Shown piece by piece: positions 10,592 through 21,888 of a stretch of DNA of 64,000 bases. This stretch comes from Agrocybe praecox. Lineage: Eukaryota; Basidiomycota; Agaricomycetes; Agaricales; Agrocybaceae. Location: contig OZ024842.1 in NCBI GenBank assembly GCA_964017145.1, positions 4,556,286-4,620,285 of the forward strand. The letters are read 5' to 3'. The notes beneath the pieces are model-generated. The model made no database searches and was not told the DNA's origin. It saw only the letters and a program-made list of their open reading frames with translations. Numbering within the stretch: the first letter of the stretch is position 1; every line of letters begins with the position of its first letter. Made by a program: the position numbers and the translations under genes.

Positions 10592-13500
10592 CTAATCTAT
10601 GAGAACCTCGTTATATACAATGTTTGTAGTAAGGCATTCTGTAGCATCATCTGGAAGAAGAATTTTAATGTTATGGGGAGAAGTCGCACGTGAAAGAGCT
10701 ACATATAATTGTCCATGAGCAAAAACTGGAAAGCGCAGATAAAGCCCAACGTGTCGTACAGATTGGCCTTGAGATTTATTGATGGATAGTGCAAATGCCA
10801 AACGAACAGGGAATTGGCGTCGCTTGAATTGGAAAGAAACTTCAGTTGTGCTTGTGGGGATCAATGAAATTCGAGGAATAAGTGCTAACTGCCCATCCCT
10901 TTCACCGCCAAGTAAACGAACCTCAAGAACCCGATCACCCATTTGTGTAACCACCATGCGAGTCCCATTGCATAATCCCTGAGCCGGTGAAAGGTTGCGA
11001 AGTAATATAACAGCGCATCCAACTTTCAGATTCAATTGACCAGGAGGAAGACTGGAAGAGTTGACGGAGCGAAGATATTCAATCGGAATAGGTTCATCAT
11101 CTCGTGGATCTGCGCCTGGCTCACGTGTAATTTCATCTGCGCTAATGTACTGCCGACTTAGTCCCTGCATGCGATCCAAAATCTCCTGATTGATTTCGGC
11201 AACATCAATGTTTCGAGGTGCAAGGATCATGCGATTGAGGAAGTATTCAGGAGAGGGAGGAGGGGTGGAATCAACGGCAGGATATATAGACTCAATCAAT
11301 GAATTAGCAGATTGCACTCGCATGTGGTCTGGAAAGCGAACTTTATTGTCGTCAATGAGATTGCGACCATGGCCGACATCTAGTAGCCATCGTGCAAAAT
11401 CTTGAGTATCTTGATCGCCTTGCTCAAGCCTCATGTTTTGACGCAAGGAAAGAACTTCAATATGTTGCCAGAGATGTGAGCGCTGAATGGTGGCATCGAC
11501 AATGTCAACTCTTGATCCCCGGGGGACTACAGGAAGAGTCTGGAGAAAATCACCACCTAAAATGGCAGTAATTCCCCCAAACGGCCGGTTATCATTGCAA
11601 ATATCTTGCAGAGTACGATCCAATGCCTCCACTGCATGTTTATGCTGTGCCCCAATCTCATCCCAGATAATCACCTTTGTTGCCCGAAGTAATTCTGCAC
11701 GTTGGCTATTCTTTGGAATGCTGCAAAATGATTCTTCGTGGAGGTTTTCGACAGGGATTTTGAACATGGAGTGAGCCGTTCGTCCACCTTGCAGGAGGAG
11801 GGCAGAAATTCCAGATGATGATACACAGAGAACAATAGCACCATCAGAGCGCAGTTTCGCACAGACAGTATTGTAGACAAATGTCTTTCCAGTACCCCCT
11901 GGACCACTCAGAAAAAAGAGCTTGCCCAGGTTATTCATGATTGAATCAATAATGCAAGTAAACGCATTATGCTGATCCTCATTCAAGCGAGGAACTCTTG
12001 AATCAAGGTCGACACGTAGCATGTTTCTGTCGTAATTGAGTTGTTCAGCAATTAGCGGATTGATAACCAAATCATTCCAGTCATTCTGAGGCTTCGGCAT
12101 TGAGGGCCAATTGTCGAGAGTATGTCCTGACTCACGGAGAACTTTGTCAAGCAAAAACAATCCAAAGTCATAGATGTCCTCTTCTGGTGGATTGGTTATT
12201 CCCATAGCAACTAAATTTCGTTCCAGATCATCGCAAATGTGGTGACGAAAGTCACGCCAGAGAAGCTCAGGCTGCGAAATGTCGGAAAAAAGGAGGAGGG
12301 TGGCGAAGAGATGCCGAAGCTGAGTTCCCGTTTTGATTTGGGCAGCCTCTTCAAGGCATAGTCTCCACTCGCCATCATCTGCCAGAAGCCCGAGTGCGAC
12401 ACATGCTGCATGATATGTTGGTAAAGGCTCTTGCTGTCCAGGAACATGACGGAGGTCTTCAAAGGATTTGGCTCCTTTGACAACAGTAAGAAGAGTACGG
12501 AGGTAAAACTGTTCACCAGCTGTGGGCTTGATGAAGTACATCCTGCCAAGGGAGAACCCCTTTCGCTTGCGTAGATTCCACTGCTTTCCGACATCATCCC
12601 ACGTGAAGTGTTGCGGAAATTCCTGATAGGTGTGTTTGCGTGCTTCAATTCCCAGTCGTCCTGGATCTGAATTTGCTTCAAAGTAAGCAGTGAGAGTGGT
12701 TTGCTCACGTGCTCCTCGTTCGACGACATTTTCGATTGTGTCCAGAGGGTTGAAGGTTACCATATGGTGGCCTTCGAGATGGACTTGAAGGCGTACAACT
12801 GGTGGGATCTGATCATGCATTTCGAATTGAAGGATACGCCAGGCAGCCTCTGGTGGAGATATGTACCGCCCATCAATCCACCGTCTAATCTCGTCATGTT
12901 GGTATTCCAGCAGCGCACGATCAGGGCCTTTGTGAACATATTTGAAGGGATACTTGATGCTGCCAATGGAGATGGCACATTCGGCATTCATGTGGCAGTC
13001 GAGAAACGCGCAGGGCCAGGGAGGGTAGGGCACGATCCACCGATTATCCAACCAATGATTTCCGACCTTATATTTCCTTCCATCATTGGGCCTGAAATAA
13101 AGTGGGTAACCATTCCGATCCATGCTTGTGAACTCCTGGTAATTTTTTGGGTAGCCTTTGCTGCATTTTCCGTCAACCATACAGGGTGCATTTGGGTTCA
13201 GGACTCCACATGGCCCATGAACCATACATCGCTTGACGGTTTCGAATAAGAGTGGCTGTGTGTCGGGATCAGGCCAACGTGCCCATATACAGGAGTCGAT
13301 GGCTTCAGGTGTGAGTAGCTTGTAGGGCTCTTTGAGAAAAATGAGCAGGTGGATGTGCGGTAACCCCCGTTTTTGAAATTCGATGGTATAGACGTAAGCT
13401 ACAGCCCTCCCAAAAATACCATGTTTATAGACATAGTCTATGAGAGCATCTTTCTTCAACTCAAATACGCGCACTACCAAATCTGGACGGTCATACGCAG

Positions 13501-16491
13501 TCTGCCCAGGAAGAAGCTCATCGTCAATCTCTTTCCATCGAGGATTGGTTGTCATTGTCAGAAAGATATCGACCTTGCGAAAATAACGCGCAATCGCCAT
13601 GGCATCTTGAAAGCGCTGTGTCATGTGTCGTGGCCCACCAATATACGAAGAGGGAAGTATGATGCGTTGACCTAGCTCCTGGAGGTCAGCAGCATCACCA
13701 TCATCTGCCATTGCATCTTCTAGTCCACTGAAATGTGCAGCTCGAATTCGCGGTTGATTGTCTTCCAGGTACTGGAGCCTGCTTTGATCAAGACATGCAA
13801 ACATATCAACCATGTAGCGAGTGAAGAGGCGTCCACCATGCAAAAGAACATTGTATTCTGCAGGGCGAGAATGAATGCGGAAGGCGACATAGCGGCAGAG
13901 AGTTAAGCGCCTCGATTCTCGGATTTCACGTGTTGGCTGATTGTTGTGCAAACCACGTTGATTCCGCTTTTCTCGTCGTCGTTGCGCTTGCTGGAGTCGC
14001 TTTTCACGTTGTCGAGTACTCTCATGCAGAACCATATCAGGATGCCAGCCATTTTCCCCCCAAGGAAACAGAAGTGGATATTGGAGGGGGGCATAGGCAG
14101 GATGAAGGTCACTAATCTGATATAGCGGCCCATCTCGATTTCGAAGTACTATGTCCCGAGGTGCTTTGGACTGTGAACCTGGCAGGATGACAGCGACTTC
14201 ATCGGCAGTTGGCAGGTTGTATCGCCGTTTGTCAAGGCCAGGGGCAACTCGTAGGCGGACTTCTGCATCTTCGATTGGGCCATTGTATTCACGGAGAATT
14301 TCATGAGCATGTTTGAAGACAGGCGCATACTGATGGTGTTGAAGGAGCATATCTTGAAGGCCGCGCATGACGTTTTGTGACAGGCTTTGGTTCTGTGCCA
14401 TGCGTGATTCTAGAGCGGCTCGGGGTTCGTATATATAGAGTTGGGCATATTGAGGAGGTTTATCACCTGATGGAACCAATGCACCAGATCTGTGGCAAAG
14501 TTCCCCGCAGATCCGAAACACAGGCTGACCGCGTCCATGATTGATAGAATGGTCCTCGTTCACGCCCAGCGATGTGAAAGCAAGGGCACGATTGTACTTC
14601 CAGATGTCCTCCCGGAAAGACTTCGCCTCATGGTTGTTGGAGGTCAAGAGAGTGTGGAGAGGCTCAGGCGGAGCTTCCAGTGCCAGTAAATGAACCCGAC
14701 CCTCATAGCAGCATGTTCCAAACGTGGGATTACGTTGGCTGCTAGACGCATATCTCTCAGCAAGCCAGTGTAATGCTCCACAGTCTGGACACGGTATATC
14801 CATACGCCCGAGATAATGGCGCTCAGTTGGATCCTGGTAAGGTTTCCGTGCCATGCAAAAGAGGTTCGCACAACGACGGCGGCAGCGACGATTCGGAGGC
14901 GCTTGTGGAGCTGTTCAAACGAATTTAAAGACAACAAAAAAGGGAGAGGGTTATAAATACCTGGCTGTTGAACCACCCTTTCTCTTAAATTGGTCGCCTC
15001 TTCCTCCTGTCCCTCATCACCATCTTCCCGTTCTTCTTGGTCTTCTTGGTCATCCGAGTCATCATCCCCAATAAGAGTGGGCAGTTCTGTTGGAGAATGA
15101 GACTCAGAATGGCGATAGTGGGCAGAAGATACGCACGGTCATCATTGCGATCTTCCTCTTGTAGGAAATTTTGGATGTTGATTTCCTCTAAAAATGTCAT
15201 TTAGAGGAGCTATTAGATATCAAATTTACTTTAAAGACTTACCATGAGTCTGTGACGCACGTCTGTGAGGAATTTCATCTTGTCCAATCTCCTGGGTTGA
15301 AGGCGGGGTTGGTAAAATACCTGAGCTGGATAGATTTCTCGACGACGAAACAATAAGTGGTACACCGTCAGGATTGGTGGGCGGTGCTTGGGCTGAATGT
15401 TGTCGAACTGGTCCTAACAGTGATTAATTGCGATGAGCAACATCATTAAATACACAAAAAAAATACTTACTTGCAGTTGAAGCTGCGGCATCTTGAAGTG
15501 TAGGTGTCTCGGGTGTAGGAGTCTCCGGCCTAGGAGAAGGAGTTTGAGGGCGGTGTGGGCTTTCGTCTGCATTTCGCCGCTGTCTTGTCCTTTCAGCGCG
15601 CGCATCGAGAACTCTTGCATTGAGCTTTCGGTGGTAGGAGAGTCAAAAATTATGATCACAAAAAGTAACATATGTAAGTACTTACTGTCCGCCCGGCATT
15701 GCGTATCGGAGCTGAAGGTGTAACTGGATGGGGTGTACGAACCATGGATCCTAATACATGGTCCGGATGGTCTGATTCACCATGTTAGCACATGAAGAAA
15801 TGGACTCAAAACATTTTATACACTTACTATAATTGTTTTCGTCTCTGCCAACACTTTGTTGCTCTCGTTCTCGCCTTTCACGTTCACGCCGTAGTTGCTG
15901 ACCCAAACTTCGGGCATTGGGAGTAGCTATTCAATCAAAAAAAAATGGTTACATTGAGTGCTTGAGCAGTTACGGGACAGAATGACAAATACTTTGGTTC
16001 GCGGGCAAGGCTTGATGTTGAAGATGGGCCTGTTGCTGCCGACGTTGCTGACCCACAGATCTCCTGCTTTGAGGTAGTTGCACCTGTTTCCATGGGGAGA
16101 TAATTTGATGATTGGTGCCAACAACCATTTGCGTTGAAGGAGGGCTTGGTAATGGTATGTGATTCGGAAGAGGAGCAAGGGGGGTCTAAAAGGACGGTAG
16201 GATGATACTTCTGTCGCACAAAAGAAGTTGATAATACGCACCCTATTCCCTGTGTTGCGGGGATGTCGCCTCCTAGGACTGTCTTGAAGGTCGTTCCGAG
16301 TCTCGCGCCTCAACTGACGGGAATTCATCCTTGCCCTCTCTGCAGCTCCAGGTTGGGGTGTAGGTGTTTCTGGTCTTGGGGCAGGAGTTCGACGGCGGCG
16401 AGGGCTTTCGTCCACGTTGACATTGAGCTGACGAAAAGCTGCACGGGTCTGACGTTGATGTCGTTGAGGAGTGTTGAGGTTTTCGTCAGGC
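10592..16491 (-). CDS. Helitron Rep/helicase transposase (9 exons seen, at least 1815 aa)
   Basis: The exons are 16242-16491, 15993-16185, 15828-15926, 15686-15771, 15471-15624, 15243-15413, 15137-15187, 14961-15086 and 10592-14910. The introns are 50-66 bp and every junction keeps phase. The N-terminal ~400 residues are Arg/Pro/Gln-rich with an acidic patch. The large exon then has a Cys motif (CPDCGALHW...CCYEG), the HUH nuclease motif (GLPHIHLLIF, ~residue 496 counted from 14854), the two-tyrosine motif (YPFKYVHKG) and a Pif1-type helicase: Walker A GPGGTGKT, Walker B IIWDEI, GGDFLQTLPV and a KSQGQS/YVALSRA end. It nicks, unwinds and copies the element by rolling circle. The true start lies upstream and is unresolved. 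No stop or frameshift interrupts it. Confidence 0.9.
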
Positions 16492-17237
16492 CTATTGAGT
16501 CACATATGATTTTCTGCAAGTGGATTGAAGGGAAAATTACTCACATATCGTCAGTGGGTAGTCGTGATCACTGCACAGTAAGATACTGATATTATTATGA
16601 GGACGCGAGGACGCGCCACACTCGTGATCGTGAAGTCCACTACTGCAAGGGTCCGAACATTCCAGAAAAATGTGAATTGGACTAACGGGACCCAGCAAAG
16701 GGAGTGTGGTTTCTTCAGTTGCAGGCTCGAGGTGATTGAAATACATGATATGCGTCCCAAATGCGTCCTCACAGGAAAGTACATTGCTTTCAAAATCACA
16801 CATAATGAAACCTCACACAGAAAAGAAAATACGATCCGAATTCAATCGACAATACCAAGACAATACATACATTCTTTCCACTATATGTGTTCTAAGGGCA
16901 GAAAGTGCTATGCATGGAGGGGGATGGAGAGAGAGGAAGAAAGGTGCAGAACGGAGAGAGAGAGGCGTTCGAAGGTCGTCGACAACGTTGCGACAACGTT
17001 TGCATCTGTGAACATGTTTCCCACACACGGAAAATATCGTCAAAACCCGGCAGCCAATCAGATTCTTCCTTTGGGGACCCTGTTTGTCCCGTGGGAAACG
17101 CCAAGACACCTATTGCAATTGTAATAGTAGATAATCTTCGGTGAAGGATGCCCACACATTGTCGACCCTGAAAGATTATTATCAACTCCCTCCCATTCTA
17201 TGTTTATAACAAGTCTTCGACGCTGCGTTACCTATTC

Positions 17238-17335
17238 CTCAATTGAAAACGCTCCCTTGTTCGGTTCACTGCCCGGCACCCCAGCTTTCTTAAGTTTCTC
17301 TTCGGTTCCCTGTAGGACTAATAGAGTGTAAGGTA
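17238..17335 (+). repeat. Diverged ~100 bp repeat, copy 1
   Basis: TCAATTGAAAACG, GTTCACTGCCCGGCACCCCA and TTCGGTTCCCTGTAGG match, at reduced identity, the segment at 26157-26262 in the same order. No element ends were identified. Confidence 0.5.
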
Positions 17336-17366
17336 CGCAGCCAGTATGGCTGTCCGTTCGCCGAAA

Positions 17367-17384
17367 TATATATATATATATAGT
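17367..17384. repeat. TA microsatellite
   Basis: Run of about nine TA dinucleotides. Confidence 0.9.
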
Positions 17385-17912
17385 TCTACGATATTACTAG
17401 TATGTATTACATGTATCCAACATATATCTCAATGTATACATACATTATCTATATTATCCAACACATGTACTGGATTGTCCAACACTATGTGCCATCGCGT
17501 CCAATATATATCTTTCCTCGGCTAAGAAAGCCGAGCGTGCCGAAGGTCAGTGATTGCCATTCTGATCCTGTTCACAGCTTGTATCGGCATGGCTGAGTTA
17601 GACTAGGTGCAACGCCGTTTTGATGCGGCCATGTACATTGGTCCTGCGCCTGCAATCCGTCAAAAATGTTGCTCATCCCATGACAGCCGAAAATTGCCGT
17701 ATGACCGGCCTTAGAGAAATCTGTGTTCAAATCAAGTACGCAACTGATTTTCCTACCTTTAAAGGCGTAACAATCGGCTGGTAAGCGCCGAGCCCCTCTT
17801 AACTTCCCTCCGGAGATTATGTTGATGGATCGTCGTTCTTCACTTTTCCTCTTCCTTTTCCCTGTCTCTCGCTGTAAATATCCACATAGCCACGCATCCC
17901 ACAAAACTCCCA

Positions 17913-18335
17913 ATGTCAGGCGTAGGCAGGATACATAATCGCCGATTTAGCACCTTCCTTGGGATACCTACCATTTCTCTCTCCACATTCCTACCAGCTA
18001 AAACGTTCGCGGATGCGAGCGCGGAAAACGCTAATGATGGAGATTCGAATGGGAATGGGTCCTCGGGGTCATCTACACCGACGTCCACAGCCACGAGTGG
18101 GACGACGGCAGAAGCAGAAACAGCATCGTTCAGCCATGGCGCTTCTCTGGTTACTGTTACGCAGACATTTGGGCAATCTGCATCGAGTGCTGTTCCTGCT
18201 CTGCCTCCGAGTCAGAGTCACAGTCAGAGCTCAGGTGCGGTGAGAACTGCGAGCATGGAGATGGTAATGGGAAAGATAATGATGATGGTGGGGACGGGGT
18301 TGATAGTGATGGGTGGTGTGCTTGTGAGGTGGTGA
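17913..18335 (+). CDS. Possible Ser/Thr-rich anchored protein (3' part certain only as an ORF)
   Basis: An open frame with Asn/Gly/Ser/Thr-rich composition (ANDGDSNGNGSSGSS, TSTATSGTTAEAE), a short block SFSHGASLVTVTQTFG and a hydrophobic C-terminus (MMMVGTGLIVMGGVLVRW). It resembles the tails of GPI-anchored or membrane-tethered fungal surface proteins. The frame-initiating Met lacks a convincing signal peptide. An acceptor-like CTACCAG at about 17997 suggests the real 5' exon lies upstream and was missed. I assign no function. Confidence 0.4.
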   Translation: MSGVGRIHNRRFSTFLGIPTISLSTFLPAKTFADASAENANDGDSNGNGSSGSSTPTSTATSGTTAEAETASFSHGASLVTVTQTFGQSASSAVPALPPSQSHSQSSGAVRTASMEMVMGKIMMMVGTGLIVMGGVLVRW

Positions 18336-18997
18336 TTTGATAGAAGAAAAATGATTTGGGAAGGATATGCATTGGATGTACTACTGTACACATACGCAAG
18401 ACCCGGACCTTGTATTATTATTTGTAGTATCCGGAACTACGAGGGTGGGGATGATGGATGGATGGGGTGCAGGAGTGTTTGTTGGCTGTTGAGCTTGTGT
18501 AGGTGATGATGCGTGATCTCAAAGTTGGGGTGCTAGGTGATTGATATTCTAGAGGGCTATCATGATGGACGAGTTCAGGGACATACATACATAAATCCTG
18601 TATACGTGCATAAACTTTGTAGTATTACTATCGTCGGATCACTCCGGCTTTCTCAGTTACATATATGCCGCATATTCCGTACAGGAGGACACTTAATATT
18701 GGTGGTTTTCCTGGGATTTCTATGTATGCATGCGTGACTGCCACCCACCCGATCCAACTGCAGGCTGGACTGCTCCAGCGGCTCTAAGTTAAGGGAAGAT
18801 TCTGCCATTGGTATTGGTATCGTGATAAGCAGATGGTTGGAACTCATGCATTGATGTCAAGCTTTTTACACCGTTATTATAGCTTTCACAGCCGTATGTG
18901 CGCAGAAATCACAATTAGTAGGATTAAGGTCTGTCGCCTCGAGTTCTATTTTTGATATAGCACATATTTAGGCTCTGATAATGACAACTTGAAAATT
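18336..18997. other. Intergenic, no gene recognised
   Basis: Spacer between the Ser/Thr-rich ORF and the foldback element. Nothing recognised. Confidence 0.4.
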
Positions 18998-19051
18998 ATG
19001 AGTGTCCGTTTGTACATTTATGATTTTTTACATACATACTCAAATTTACAT

Positions 19052-19292
19052 ATTGTCGACCATTTAAGTGAGATTGTCGACCATTTGAGTAAGATTGTCG
19101 ACCGCATAAGACAGATTGTCGACTAAAAGATTAGATTGTCGACCATAAAATTAGATTGTCGACCATAAAATCTCATTGTCGACCATCAAAGTCTTATTGT
19201 CGACCATCAAATTGGATTGTCGACCCCAATTTTTGTATTGTCGACCACCTAAGGGAATTGTCGACCATTTGCATTAGCGAATTGTCGACCAA
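19052..19292. repeat. Left GTCGAC unit array (12 units)
   Basis: ATTGTCGAC recurs every ~17-25 bp, with degenerate spacers such as CATTTAAGTGAG and CATAAAATTAG. Several neighbouring units are near-identical duplicates, consistent with recent local expansion. Confidence 0.9.
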
Positions 19293-20191
19293 TCTCGCCT
19301 AACATGATTTTAGCATGCCGTTGCAGCCGGTCTCGCCTAATGCCAATTTTGATGCGCATTTCGGCACTCCGGCGTTGATAATAATTTAAACTCAGCTCAT
19401 GCGCGTCGTGCGAGATTCAGAATTATCATTTCTTCCTCTTTATATTTCACTTCTTACCTTATAGAACAATTTTACCATGTACATACTAGCTGATAAAATA
19501 TGTTTACGGAATTGTAGCCTAATTTATCTAGTACAGACAGTTCGTGTGCCTGTCAAGTCCCTTTCTCTGTGCTGATGGACCGTGGGAACGCGGTACTCGT
19601 AGCGCTTCGCCAATGAACCAGTATTTTATGAGACTCCATAAATATGCATATTATTATGCAATAAGGATATTTCGCCAAAAAAAAGCGACGCCAGATCCTT
19701 CTGAGAGCTGAAAGCCAGTCAAGTCCCTGCAGCCAGCCAGTTGTAACGTTGTGTGACAGCCGTTACGGTTCAGTCTGAGCGAGGGAAATGACGAACAGAA
19801 TTTGGGATCAACGAAGGATGTGAGTAGATTCGACGAAGATATAAGACAAGCTACAATACGCTACATAAGCTATGGACTGAGACATTACGTGACTATGACG
19901 TTGACCGTCACAACAGCCGCATCACTGAAACGTGCGTCATCACGTTTAATTCACAAAATTCCAATGTCCGAAGCCTTTATTAATGTAGATATCAGCTTTA
20001 TGTACACGGTAAATTTGTTTTTATAAGGTAAGAAGTGAAATATAAAGAGGAAGAAATAATAATTCTGAATCTCGCACGACGCGCATGAGCTGAGTTTAAA
20101 TTATTATCAACGCCGGAGTGCCGAAATGCGCATCAAAATTGGCATTAGGCGAGACCGGCTGCAACGGCATGCTAAAATCATGTTAGGCGAG

Positions 20192-20373
20192 ATTGGTCGA
20201 CAATTCGCTAATGCAAATGGTCGACAATTCCCTTAGGTGGTCGGCAATACAAAAATTGGGGTCGACAATCCAATTTGATGGTCGACAATGAGATTTTATG
20301 GTCGACAATCTGTCTTATGCGGTCGACAATCTTACTCAAATGGTCGACAATCTCACTTAAATGGTCGACAATA
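20192..20373. repeat. Right GTCGAC unit array (9 units, inverted)
   Basis: Reverse-complement counterpart of the left array. It lacks three units present on the left, so the arms have diverged in unit number while spacers elsewhere still pair. Confidence 0.9.
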
Positions 20374-20425
20374 TGTAAATTTGAGTATGTATGTAAAAAA
20401 TCATAAATGTACAAACGGACACTCA

Positions 20426-21009
20426 TAGAAAATAACCACAGTGTCAGTACCAAAGTGTTTGTTAGGCGCGCTTATTTGAGAGACATAATGGACAGAGTCG
20501 GAAGGTTGAGAAATATCGTAAGACTAAGGACGGCTCGTTCAACAAGTATACTTAAGAACTTTGTATTATGATATACGATCGATTTATTGATGTATTGAAT
20601 AAGGCGTGCAGAATTATGTATTCCTACTACAGGCGAATGTATCCACTCAAATTCCATCATGCAGAGGTACCGTCCAACGTAAACGCCGGGCACAGAAAGA
20701 CGATCACATACATTTCAAATCTATTAATAGACAAAACCTAACCCAACATAGCGTGCGCACACTAAGCGGCGGGGATTGCTCCCGCGCCTGTCGTACATAT
20801 GGCAGATGGATCCATAACATACACACGTTTCACGTCCCTGTCCATCATTTCCCAGATTGTTTCTCTTTTGAACCTGCACCGTCATCATCATCGTCCCCTC
20901 CTCGTTGGGGACCATATCACACATTCTTTTACAACCCACGTTCTTTTTCGAGCTCGATATACTGAGCGTATTACTCACAAGTTAATACACACCGTCGCCA
21001 AAACTCGAC
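20426..21009. other. Intergenic, promoter side of CFEM gene 1
   Basis: No gene was seen. A CT-rich stretch near 20860-20960 is probably the promoter or leader of the next gene. Confidence 0.4.
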
Positions 21010-21888
21010 ATGATTTTCAACCTTCGTGTGCTTCTCGCAGGTGCTATTATATCTATGGGCGGAGCGGCTTACGTCGCTGCGACTAGCATCAACGACGTCC
21101 CTCCCTGTGGGATATCGTGTGCCCAGACAGCAGCAACTGCTGTTGGATGTAACCTGTGAGTGATACTGAATTCTTCTCGGTGTTCAATATCAATATCAAT
21201 ATTGGCGCGGGCTTAAGCTGAAGCATACTTTTGGATTTCGTACAGGTCAGACTCTGACACGGATAGATCGTGCGTCTGCTCGCACCAGTCTTTTATGGAT
21301 GCCACGAACGCGTGTGCGAGGGCTTCGTGCCCGCATGAGGATATTGGGCCTGTGGCAGGTGGATTGGTTGACTTTTGCGAGACTGGTGAGATTTACTTTT
21401 CTTTCGCATCGTTACCCGTACCTCGTATTACGCGAAACTGACCCACCCTCTACCCTCTCCCAGCCATAACGAGCTCCTCTTCTGCCTCCGCATCCAGCAC
21501 ATCTGCCATCACCGCCCAATCATCCTCCTCCGCCTCCGCCTCTGCACCCGCTACATCCCACTCATCCAGCACCAGCACCGGCAGCAAACCCTCCACCCCT
21601 TCCACCTCTACCACCGCATCTGGCACCACCGCAGCAACCACCGATAGTAGCAATACGAGGTTGATCACCACTACAGCCCCTACTACGACCCCTCTCATCC
21701 CGGGTGCGGCCTCGGGTGTGTCGTCGAGCGCGACCACGACGGATTCGGGGACGGTGGTGGTTGCTACTGTTACGCTCCCTTTGAACCCTACCGATTCTGC
21801 ATCGTCTTCTGCGAGCGGTGTGAAGGGCTTTGGCGGGGTGGGTTTGGGCGGGGTTGTTGCGCTCCTTGCGATTATGCAATTCGTTTAA
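21010..21888 (+). CDS. CFEM-domain GPI-type surface protein 1 (236 aa)
   Basis: Exons 21010-21155, 21246-21385 and 21464-21888 are joined across introns of 90 and 78 bp in phase. A signal peptide (MIFNLRVLLAGAIISMGGAAYVAA) precedes a CFEM domain with all eight cysteines: PPCGISCAQTAATAVGC, RSCVC, NACARASC and DFC, with the usual acidic residues before the C-x-C pair (SDSDTD). A long Ser/Thr-rich stalk follows, then a hydrophobic tail (GVGLGGVVALLAIMQFV) typical of GPI attachment. CFEM proteins are fungal extracellular surface proteins, some of which bind haem or act in host interaction; the role here is not determined. It has the same three-exon plan as the CFEM gene at 55975-56835. Confidence 0.88.

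Larger units (their letters stand above)
9154..16491 (-). mobile_element. Autonomous Helitron (rolling-circle DNA transposon), 5' end not located
   Basis: On the minus strand the element ends with the hairpin ACCCGTGCGAACGCACGGGT, five bases (ATCAG) and CTAG, followed by T. That is the canonical Helitron 3' end: a hairpin shortly before CTRR, inserted 5' of a T. It carries an intact Rep/helicase gene and an accessory gene in the same orientation. The 5' end (TC, preceded by A) must lie beyond 16491, but Helitrons lack terminal inverted repeats and I could not place it. The uninterrupted coding capacity suggests recent activity. The lack of target-site duplication is normal for this class. Confidence 0.85.
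16492..17912. other. Probable 5' part of the Helitron and spacer, unresolved
   Basis: Minus-strand readings with Cys-His content (VCGKHVHRCKRCRNVVDD near 17035, CGHPSPKII near 17150) could be first Helitron exons, but I could not join them in phase. A diverged repeat lies at 17238-17335 and a TA microsatellite at 17367-17384. Confidence 0.35.
18999..20425. mobile_element. Foldback-type DNA transposon with long inverted arms, non-autonomous
   Basis: The two ends are inverted copies beginning TGAGTGTCCGTTTGTACATT, flanked on both sides by TA, which fits a TA target duplication as in the Tc1/mariner group. The left arm runs to about 19497 and the right arm from about 19975, so each is about 450-500 bp. 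The outer half of each arm is an array of ATTGTCGACC units: twelve on the left and nine on the right, one of which is mutated to GCCGAC. The inner half contains a conserved block with GCATGCCGTTGCAGCCGG and ends TTCACTTCTTACCTTATA. The ~480 bp centre encodes no recognisable transposase, so mobilisation in trans is inferred. Confidence 0.85.

Noticed and set aside
12701..13249. 182-codon plus-strand frame
   Set aside because: Antisense shadow of the Helitron Rep/helicase coding strand with no features of its own.
16537..16803. Minus-strand frame MCDFESNVLSC... as the first Helitron exon
   Set aside because: It ends at a good GTGAGT donor but its phase does not match the next exon (16242-16491), so I could not join it to the transposase.
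19052..19292. CRISPR-like appearance of the evenly spaced ATTGTCGACC units
   Set aside because: The unit is short, spacers are similar to each other, the array is mirrored at the other end of a transposon-like element, and the genome is eukaryotic.
20208..20453. Open frame with repeating IVDHL peptide units
   Set aside because: It is the translation of the GTCGAC unit array in the right arm of the foldback element, with no start context or homologue; repeat DNA explains it.
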